From Lentisphaeria bacterium UBA1784 (GTDB lineage Bacteria; Verrucomicrobiota; Lentisphaeria; Victivallales; Victivallaceae): 5,239 nt of DNA. Positions 1-4,520 of this stretch are shown here, in pieces. The notes beneath the pieces are model-generated. The model saw only the letters and a list, made by a program, of their open reading frames with translations. It was not told the DNA's origin and searched no databases. Both the position numbers and the translations under genes were made by a program. Location: assembly GCA_002315455.1 (NCBI GenBank), contig DCGG01000168.1:1-5239 (forward strand). Direction: 5' to 3'. Each line of letters starts with the position of its first letter. Within the stretch, counting starts at the first letter, position 1.

Positions 1-467
1 TGGACCGGGTCTATCTGAAGGGGCTTCGCTTCGACTGCCGGGAGATGCTGCCGCAGTTCGAGGCGGAACAGAAGCTCCGCCGGGATCTGACCACAGCCGG
101 GACGCTGGACCTCGTTCTGCCGGGTTCCTTCGGCGACCAGTACCGAGTATTCCGCTACATGCACGCGAGCCACAGCGAACTGAAAAACGGCGTTCCTTTC
201 CGGTACGCGGGAAACACGGTCTTCCCCAACGGTTTCTTCGAGGTGGAACTGAAGTGCACCGCAGGCGGCAGGATCGACCTCCTTTTCGTGCCCGCCTCCG
301 CCGATGAAGCCAAACTCACGGTGAATGGCAGGGGAACCAAGGTCGCGGTCCCGGCCGACGGCATCGTCACCTTGACCGCGCCGGCGGAACAAGTCACCCT
401 GCGGATCGAGAAATCCGGCGTCAAATACCCCGCCGTGATCGCAGTCAGAAGCGAGTCTGCCAACTGA
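1..467 (+). CDS. C-terminal fragment of an unrecognised beta-rich protein (5' end outside window)
   Basis: The frame is open from the first complete codon (position 3) to a TGA at 465-467. An in-frame ATG at 45 is preceded by protein-like sequence (DRVYLKGLRFDCRE) and has no clear ribosome-binding site, so I treat the gene as continuing leftward out of the window. About 154 residues are visible. The early part is charged and helical (MLPQFEAEQKLRRDL). The rest alternates short hydrophobic strands with turns (GFFEVELKC, RIDLLFVPA, AKLTVNG, VTLTAPAEQVTLRIE), which is what a beta-sandwich or Ig-like C-terminal domain looks like. I see no catalytic motif and no membrane segment, and I do not recognise a family. 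It converges on the sialidase-like gene with 39 bp between stop codons. Sitting beside glycan genes, it could be the tail of a polysaccharide-degrading or surface protein, but that rests on context only. Confidence 0.75.
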   Translation, partial: DRVYLKGLRFDCREMLPQFEAEQKLRRDLTTAGTLDLVLPGSFGDQYRVFRYMHASHSELKNGVPFRYAGNTVFPNGFFEVELKCTAGGRIDLLFVPASADEAKLTVNGRGTKVAVPADGIVTLTAPAEQVTLRIEKSGVKYPAVIAVRSESAN

Positions 468-503
468 ATTCCGGAACGGAGAAGGCAGGCGGATGCCGCA
501 GGA

Positions 504-528
504 CTCCTACTCTCCGATGCGGTAGGAG
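504..528. terminator. Inverted repeat at the convergent 3' junction, weak terminator candidate
   Basis: CTCCTAC (504-510) and GTAGGAG (522-528) are perfect 7-bp arms around an 11-nt loop. The dyad overlaps the last codons and the stop of the sialidase-like gene. No T-run follows on either strand, so it is not a classical intrinsic terminator. It could slow polymerase or protect 3' ends, or it could be chance within coding sequence. Confidence 0.2.
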
Positions 529-1676
529 AGTTCCGCGAGGAAGATGTCCGCAGGCGTGGAGTGTTCCGCCGCCGCCGGATCAGCAGGCACGTCTTCGGGC
601 CGCTCCGGGATGGGCAGGTCCATCTTGTGCTCGTGGGAGGAGTAGTAACTCAGTAGTCCGCGGTGTTTGCCCACCTCCAGAAACGCCGCGTAGGAGGTGT
701 CTCCGCCGCTGGGAAGCGTCCGCAGATACTGCACGTCACCGCCGTCCTCGATGAGGAAGATGTCCGTGCGGAGGTTCCGGCGCTGAAGCATTCCGCCGTC
801 CCACATCCGGCCCACCAGCAGACAGGCCCCCGGGAACCGCTTGATCATGGGGCCGGTCAGCCGCACCTGCAGAGCCTTGACGTAGTCCCACTTTTTGGTG
901 GACAGGTCAGGCAGGCGGTTGTAGGGGGGATCGATCCGGCAGATGGTGGGGATGCAGCCGCAGCCGTAGGAACTGTCCCGCACAAGCGCCCACAGCGTTC
1001 CGTCCTTGTCGAAGTCGATGGCGGCTTCGTTTCCGGGGAACGGAAAATCCATCCGCTTGGACCAATTCGTGCCGTCGGTGCTGGAGTAGAGCGCAACCTT
1101 GCACGGCGGATCGACGTTGTAGTCCGCGGTGTAGGCGGTGGAGAAGAGTTCCCCGTTGAACTGGGCAAGGCCCCAGATCATGGGGATGCCATTCACCAGT
1201 TCCGGCGGGGAGAAGGAATCCCCCTGCAACACCATGTGGAACGAGACGTTTTCCTGGGCGGCGGCCTGCGCGAAGACTCCGGCCTGCCCGGTCTGTTCCA
1301 CGGACCCCAGTCCAAAGCAGAAGAGGTGAAGTTCTCCCTTGAAGTTCATGAGGTGCGGATCCCGGAGATCGTAGCCGGGCTTGGAGATCAGGGCGAAAGG
1401 CTTCCAGTTTTCGCCGTTGTCGGAACTCTTCAGCACCCGGATGCTGCCGTCCTTCGCCATGTGATTGACGGCGGAACGAAACGCAAGGTAGATGGCTCCA
1501 TCCTTTGCGGCAAGGGTGGTGAAAGCATTGTGGCAGCCGTCGGAATAGATCTTCCGGGCCCGGATCACACGGACTTCGTTCATTTTTTTCTCCATTTTTG
1601 CCGTCTCCGCTGAAACGCAGAGCGAGTTACCCATCACCAGACATGCCAGCGGCAGAATGCACAGGATCTTCTTCAT
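507..1676 (-). CDS. Secreted sialidase-like (BNR/Asp-box) beta-propeller protein
   Basis: This 389-residue protein probably acts on glycans outside the cytoplasm. Residues 1-23 look like a Sec signal peptide: MKK, then a hydrophobic core (ILCILPLACLVMG), then a likely cut after VSA-23. An Asp-box of the S-x-D-x-G-x-x-W type lies at residues 84-91 (SSDNGENW), with a degenerate copy at 198-205 (SSTDGTNW). Arginines in strand-end settings (LAFR67, LVRD around 233, VGRM around 290) and GGDTSY (324-329) recall the sialidase arginine cluster and tyrosine nucleophile, and SYYSSHE near 343-349 is common in such propellers. The classical N-terminal R-I-P motif is not visible, so true sialidase activity is unproven; another exo-glycosidase or lyase is possible. 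A Pro/Ala-rich insert of about 25 residues (352-377) interrupts the last blade. The start at 1676 is chosen for the signal peptide and a strong Shine-Dalgarno. It is transcribed divergently from the phospholipase-fold gene and convergently with the fragment at 1-467. Confidence 0.8.
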   Translation of the reverse strand: MKKILCILPLACLVMGNSLCVSAETAKMEKKMNEVRVIRARKIYSDGCHNAFTTLAAKDGAIYLAFRSAVNHMAKDGSIRVLKSSDNGENWKPFALISKPGYDLRDPHLMNFKGELHLFCFGLGSVEQTGQAGVFAQAAAQENVSFHMVLQGDSFSPPELVNGIPMIWGLAQFNGELFSTAYTADYNVDPPCKVALYSSTDGTNWSKRMDFPFPGNEAAIDFDKDGTLWALVRDSSYGCGCIPTICRIDPPYNRLPDLSTKKWDYVKALQVRLTGPMIKRFPGACLLVGRMWDGGMLQRRNLRTDIFLIEDGGDVQYLRTLPSGGDTSYAAFLEVGKHRGLLSYYSSHEHKMDLPIPERPEDVPADPAAAEHSTPADIFLAELSYRIGE

Positions 1677-1680
1677 TTCG

Positions 1681-1690
1681 TCACCTTCTT
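1681..1690 (-). promoter_or_regulatory. Ribosome-binding site of the sialidase-like gene
   Basis: On the minus strand this reads AAGAAGGTGA, one mismatch from AAGGAGGTGA, and ends 4 nt before the ATG at 1676. It fixes the start at MKKI rather than at the ATG 28 codons upstream, where the residues do not resemble an export signal. Confidence 0.75.
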
Positions 1691-1705
1691 GTTTCTCCTG
1701 TTCAC

Positions 1706-1717
1706 GGAACCGTTTCC
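1706..1717. promoter_or_regulatory. Candidate LacI-type operator in the sialidase-like leader
   Basis: On the minus strand the 12-mer GGAAACGGTTCC is symmetric at 10 of 12 positions around a central CG. It sits inside a larger imperfect dyad, ACGGGAAACGGTTCCGT (1704-1720). A central-CG dyad with AA/TT shoulders is the usual shape of LacI-family sites. It lies just downstream of the predicted transcription start (about 1725), a position suited to repression. A similar core occurs ahead of the dehydrogenase gene. No regulator gene is in the window, so assignment to a family is inference. Confidence 0.35.
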
Positions 1718-1731
1718 CGTTGACGGAGATT

Positions 1732-1760
1732 AAGATACACACACCCTTTGTGTTATGCAA
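1732..1760 (-). promoter_or_regulatory. Candidate sigma70-type promoter for the sialidase-like gene
   Basis: Reading the minus strand, TTGCAT (1760-1755) and TATCTT (1737-1732) are separated by exactly 17 nt, and A/T tracts lie upstream (1766-1790, including eight T on the plus strand at 1772-1779) like an UP element. The predicted start near 1725 gives a leader of about 49 nt. The -35 matches consensus at 3 of 6 positions and the -10 at 4 of 6, so this is a plausible but not strong match. Confidence 0.4.
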
Positions 1761-1842
1761 GGGGGAAAATGTTTTTTTTGCGGTTTTATTTCCGCTTTCC
1801 GGCGGCTCCGGCGAAAATCAGTATGCGATCTTCTCCGGAATC

Positions 1843-1871
1843 TTGCATTTCAGCGGAAACTCCGCTATATT
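1843..1871 (+). promoter_or_regulatory. Candidate sigma70-type promoter for the phospholipase-fold gene
   Basis: TTGCAT (1843-1848) and TATATT (1866-1871) are separated by 17 nt. The -10 matches TATAAT at 5 of 6 positions. A start near 1878 gives a leader of about 39 nt ending in a Shine-Dalgarno sequence. The -35 hexamer is the same word used by the opposing promoter on the other strand. Confidence 0.45.
1852..1866. promoter_or_regulatory. Perfect dyad in the promoter spacer, candidate operator
   Basis: AGCGGA (1852-1857), AAC, TCCGCT (1861-1866) form a perfect 6-bp inverted repeat with a 3-nt centre. It fills the spacer between the putative -35 and -10 boxes, where a bound repressor would block polymerase or a MerR-type activator could work. 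As a DNA dyad it is short, so chance is possible. Confidence 0.35.
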
Positions 1872-1904
1872 AACCCGAACGTTCAAAAACAACCGGAAAC
1901 AAAC

Positions 1905-1909
1905 GAGGT
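1905..1909 (+). promoter_or_regulatory. Ribosome-binding site of the phospholipase-fold gene
   Basis: GAGGT lies 7 nt before the ATG at 1917. It selects that ATG over the in-frame ATG at 1755, whose downstream 54 codons run through the promoter and A/T tracts and look non-coding. Confidence 0.6.
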
Positions 1910-1916
1910 CCATCTC

Positions 1917-3038
1917 ATGCCTGGCTCCAATACCCACCGCCACATCACCTCCGCCGCCCTGCGCGCCGCCGGAATCGAAGCGCCGGAGTTAGAGCGGTCC
2001 TACTGCCTCTATCCAGACGACTATTACAGCGATCCCGAAAAGATTGCACCCTACGTCCCCATGCTGAACGGCATCCCGTTCCACTACTTCCCGGATACGC
2101 CCGTCAACGACCTCTACCGTTACTGGCGCGTGGACGGGAGCAGAAAAGTGGTGCAATCCCGCCCCTTCCGCAACGACAACTACCGGCATGCCGTCTCCGG
2201 CTTCCGCTTCTGTTACCGGAAGATCCGTTCGGCTCTGCGGCAGGGGAAGCGGACCGAAGCGGAGAAGTTTCTCGGCGTACTTCTGCACGTTCTCGAAGAT
2301 TCCTCCTTCGGCATCCATGCGCTGGAAGGCGCAGGCGGCGTGGACGTCTATGCCCTCGACCGTCTTTCCGGGAAGCCCGTTCTGCGGGCGCTGACGAAAT
2401 TCAACGACGAAGGACTTGATGCGGCCCCCTATACCCCCAAACTGCTCGGAGCCACGCCGGAACTTGCATCCATGCGGCTCTATGCGGAATACGTGCGGGC
2501 AAGTACGGATTCGCGCCATGCCATGTTTCAGTTGGCGCTCTCCGAGATCGCCGGGGTCCCGGCGGATGCCCGGGCGCAGTGCCGGCGAATGTTCAACAAC
2601 GCGGTCCGGCTGGCGGCGGACGCCGCTTACACGGCGTTCCACATGGCGGAAGCAGACGCACCCCAACCGCTGGCGCTGGACGCCCTGGAGCCTATCCGCT
2701 TCCCCCTCGGCGGCGCAGACAAATGGCGTTTGCGGGGTGCGGAGATCATGCCGGGGCTGATCGCCTTCGGCGTCAATGACGAAGTCTTCATGCACTATGA
2801 CGTCGCGCCCGGATACCGGACGCTCACGGGGAGGCTCCGCTGGCGGGAACCTGCACCGGGGACGCAACTTCGCGCGGCATTTCTGAACAACGGCAGAGCC
2901 GTGTGGGAGTCCGACCTCACCCCGGAGCATCCGGAAGCGGAGATCACCGTGGAAACTCCCCGGGGCATCTGCGGCGTGACCCTCGCCTCGAAGGCGCCTT
3001 CCGGAACCTTTGAAATGGCGGACTTCCTGCTGAAGTAA
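1917..3038 (+). CDS. Zinc-dependent phospholipase C/P1-nuclease-fold protein with C-terminal beta-sandwich
   Basis: The protein has 373 residues. The first 250 or so look like the zinc-dependent phospholipase C / S1-P1 nuclease superfamily. NTHRHITSAAL (5-15) parallels the NSHLWIVNRAI segment around His14 of Bacillus cereus PLC. YPDDYYSDP (32-40) parallels the Asp55 region, and FHYF with His56 parallels His69. LLHVLEDSSFGIHA gives His124, Asp128 and His134 in the same H-x3-D-x5-H spacing as His118, Asp122 and His128. The family's next ligand pair (His142/Glu146) is not evident: no His occurs between 134 and 201. Residues 260-373 form a separate beta-rich segment (GVNDEVFMHYDV, LTGRLRWRE, ITVETPRGICGVTL) that resembles carbohydrate-binding NPCBM-type sandwiches, though I am unsure of that. 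There is no signal peptide, unlike secreted PLCs, but short cytosolic relatives starting near the TH motif exist. Its substrate, whether phospholipid, nucleic acid or something else, cannot be told. It is divergent from the sialidase-like gene and convergent with the dehydrogenase. Confidence 0.65.
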   Translation: MPGSNTHRHITSAALRAAGIEAPELERSYCLYPDDYYSDPEKIAPYVPMLNGIPFHYFPDTPVNDLYRYWRVDGSRKVVQSRPFRNDNYRHAVSGFRFCYRKIRSALRQGKRTEAEKFLGVLLHVLEDSSFGIHALEGAGGVDVYALDRLSGKPVLRALTKFNDEGLDAAPYTPKLLGATPELASMRLYAEYVRASTDSRHAMFQLALSEIAGVPADARAQCRRMFNNAVRLAADAAYTAFHMAEADAPQPLALDALEPIRFPLGGADKWRLRGAEIMPGLIAFGVNDEVFMHYDVAPGYRTLTGRLRWREPAPGTQLRAAFLNNGRAVWESDLTPEHPEAEITVETPRGICGVTLASKAPSGTFEMADFLLK

Positions 3039-3072
3039 GCCCGAAACGGCCCCTTGGCAACGTTCTCCCTGT

Positions 3073-3097
3073 GGCGGTCCCCAAAAGAGGGGACGCC
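3073..3097. terminator. Strong hairpin between convergent genes, candidate bidirectional terminator
   Basis: GTCCCC (3077-3082), AAAAGA, GGGGAC (3089-3094) form a perfect 6-bp stem, extended by GGC (3073-3075)/GCC (3095-3097) with a single bulged G. It sits alone in the 70-bp gap between the two stop codons, where a bidirectional terminator would be expected. Neither strand has a T-run after the stem, so termination would need a factor or a relaxed signal. Confidence 0.4.
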
Positions 3098-3108
3098 GGA
3101 AGGCTCCC

Positions 3109-4365
3109 TCAAAAGACGACGTCGCAAACCTTGTTCTGCCGCCGGGATTCCTCGGCGGCAAAGACCATCAGATGGCTTTCCAGCGTCTCGTCGATCCCGG
3201 TGACCAGACGGCTCTGATCGTGGTGCTCCACCGCGTCAACGAAGGCCCTCGTCAAGCCGAAGTCTCCGCCGCCGTGTCCGCTGGCGATCCCGCCGTCGTT
3301 GATGACGTTGGTGTCCACTTCCCGGGTGCTGTTGTCCAGAAAATGCCGGATAGTGATGAGCTTGCTGTCGGTGATGATCTCCCCTCTGGTACCGCAGATG
3401 GTGGTCCGCCTGCCGCCCTTGTTGGTGAAGGCGATCATGGTCATGTTGGCGGTGGTGCCGTCTTCGAAGAGCATGTTCACCACCTGATTGTCCACCACGT
3501 CATTGTCGCAGTGATAGACGCACTTGCCGTAATCCGTCTCCCGCAGCGCTTTTTCGATGATCTCCAGAGTCGGTTCCCGGGAGATGACCGTCAGCGGGAA
3601 GACGTTGTTGCCGATGCAGAAGCGGTCGCGCAGATAGATCTTCACGGCGGAATAGGGGCAGAGACTTTCCACCGTGTGAGGGCAATCCAGACAGCGGTCC
3701 GCAGCTCCGGCGGGACGGTTGGCGGCGGTGAAGTGCGTCAACGCTCCGAAGGAGTGGATCTTGACGCATTTCTTCTTCATGATGCCGTGGATCCAGTCGA
3801 CGTCGTGACAGCACTTGGCCAGCAGCATGAAACTGCTCTTGGCTTCATTGTGCCAGTTGCCCCGGACGTAACTGTGGGCATAGTGGTAGTAGTTCACCGG
3901 CTCCAGATGATGAATGGTGACGATGTCTCCGATCTCCCCGGAATCAATGATCCGCTGCAGTTCATAGGTGTAGGGAGTGTAACGCAGAACGTGACAGACG
4001 CTGAAGATCACTCCGGCCTTCTTCACCTCCGCCACGATCCGCCGGCAGGCATCGGCGGTGGGAGCCATGGGTTTTTCCAGCAGGATGTCGTAGCCGGCTC
4101 TGGCGCAGGCAATGGCGGGTTCCTCGTGAAAATGGTCCTGCGTACAAATGGCGACGGCATCGCTCAGTTTCGGAAGTTTCAGCATCTCCTGCCAAGTCCT
4201 GAAACAGCGGTCTTCGGGGATGTCGTACTCCTGCCGGATCTTCGCCCGCAGAGAGTCGATTGGTTCCGCGATCGCGGTGATTTTGAGTTTGTCCGGGTAC
4301 TGTTTGGAGAAGGACGCATAGGCCCGTCCGCGCGGTCCCAAACCGATGATCGCCATTGTTACCAT
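3109..4365 (-). CDS. Gfo/Idh/MocA-family NAD(P)-dependent oxidoreductase
   Basis: This 418-residue cytoplasmic enzyme is likely to oxidise or reduce a sugar or sugar derivative. The Rossmann half starts at residue 4: AIIGLGPRG (5-13) holds the G-x-G-x-x-G dinucleotide loop, and Glu34 after the second strand (ITAIAEP) favours NAD(H). The family lysine is in LEKP (96-99). CHVLRYTPYTYELQRIIDSG (124-143) begins the link to the alpha/beta substrate domain. KCCHDVDWI (184-192) matches the usual catalytic H-D region. A Cys cluster, Cys225-x2-Cys228-x7-Cys236 followed by PYSA, is inserted at 223-240; similar clusters occur in some carbohydrate-linked members and may bind metal. The length is slightly above the common 330-400. 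The start at 4365 has AGGAG 6 nt upstream; the ATG three codons later does not. It lies downstream of, and on the same strand as, the TIM-barrel isomerase, so a shared transcript and pathway are likely. The exact substrate is unknown. Confidence 0.88.
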   Translation of the reverse strand: MVTMAIIGLGPRGRAYASFSKQYPDKLKITAIAEPIDSLRAKIRQEYDIPEDRCFRTWQEMLKLPKLSDAVAICTQDHFHEEPAIACARAGYDILLEKPMAPTADACRRIVAEVKKAGVIFSVCHVLRYTPYTYELQRIIDSGEIGDIVTIHHLEPVNYYHYAHSYVRGNWHNEAKSSFMLLAKCCHDVDWIHGIMKKKCVKIHSFGALTHFTAANRPAGAADRCLDCPHTVESLCPYSAVKIYLRDRFCIGNNVFPLTVISREPTLEIIEKALRETDYGKCVYHCDNDVVDNQVVNMLFEDGTTANMTMIAFTNKGGRRTTICGTRGEIITDSKLITIRHFLDNSTREVDTNVINDGGIASGHGGGDFGLTRAFVDAVEHHDQSRLVTGIDETLESHLMVFAAEESRRQNKVCDVVF

Positions 4366-4371
4366 GAGGGG

Positions 4372-4377
4372 CTCCTT
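4372..4377 (-). promoter_or_regulatory. Ribosome-binding site of the oxidoreductase gene
   Basis: The minus strand reads AAGGAG, with 6 nt between it and the ATG at 4365. It selects the MVTM start over the second in-frame methionine at 4356. Confidence 0.7.
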
Positions 4378-4383
4378 TCCGCA

Positions 4384-4407
4384 CTAACGCGAGGCGTTTC
4401 GCATTAG
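4384..4407. promoter_or_regulatory. 24-bp dyad in the oxidoreductase leader, candidate operator
   Basis: CTAACGCGA (4384-4392) and TCGCATTAG (4399-4407) are 9-bp arms with one mismatch around GGCGTT, centred on CG. On the minus strand the core reads GCGAAACGCCTCGC, sharing GAAACG-N2-TC with the sialidase-leader dyad. It lies 18 bp before the start codon. An RNA hairpin acting at the leader is the alternative; no T-run follows in the gene's direction, so it is not an intrinsic terminator of the upstream gene. I could not find a convincing -35/-10 pair in the surrounding 4366-4450 stretch. Confidence 0.35.
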
Positions 4408-4443
4408 ATTGTTTTCATTTTTCAAAAGAGAAACACGTTGTGA

Positions 4444-4455
4444 CATGATTTCATG
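4444..4455. repeat. Short palindrome upstream of the oxidoreductase gene
   Basis: CATGA, TT, TCATG forms a 12-bp palindrome with 5-bp perfect arms. It precedes an A/T-rich stretch (4408-4440) that is the likeliest place for a promoter or an activator site. It also overlaps the stop codon of the alternate reading frame at the end of the isomerase gene. The function is unknown and chance is possible. Confidence 0.2.
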
Positions 4456-4520
4456 CAGTTGTCAGGGCCTCACGGAAAAACGCGGCGTTTTTCCGAACCC
4501 TCTCCAATAGCTCCACCGCA

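Noticed and set aside
663..1613. Long open frame on the plus strand opposite the sialidase-like gene
   Set aside because: Its translation is His/Val/Gly/Arg-rich without recognisable motifs, while the minus strand carries a signal peptide and Asp-boxes. High third-position GC commonly opens such antisense frames.
1609..1676. Lipoprotein signal in the sialidase-like protein (cysteines 12 and 20)
   Set aside because: Neither LPLAC nor NSLC fits a lipobox well, and Cys12 would leave too short a hydrophobic core. A type I signal ending VSA fits better.
1677..1760. Upstream start for the sialidase-like gene at 1760
   Set aside because: It would bury the signal peptide 28 residues inside the protein and ignore the near-consensus Shine-Dalgarno at 1681-1690.
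1755..1916. N-terminal extension of the phospholipase-fold gene to the ATG at 1755
   Set aside because: The added 54 codons cross the putative promoter and dyad, read as Arg/Phe/Cys-rich non-family sequence, and lack the ribosome-binding site present at 1905-1909.
1989..3161. Long open frame on the minus strand opposite the phospholipase-fold gene
   Set aside because: It is Arg/Gly/Val-rich with no family motif, runs into the 3' end of the oxidoreductase gene, and has no ribosome-binding site that I can see.
3172..4407. Long open frame on the plus strand opposite the oxidoreductase
   Set aside because: The opposite strand encodes a clear Rossmann enzyme. This frame is Val/Gly/His-rich and is best explained as a codon-bias shadow.
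4384..4440. Plus-strand intrinsic terminator formed by the 4384-4407 dyad and the T-rich stretch after it
   Set aside because: No plus-strand gene ends here; the nearest one stops at 3038. A leader operator for the minus-strand gene fits the position better.
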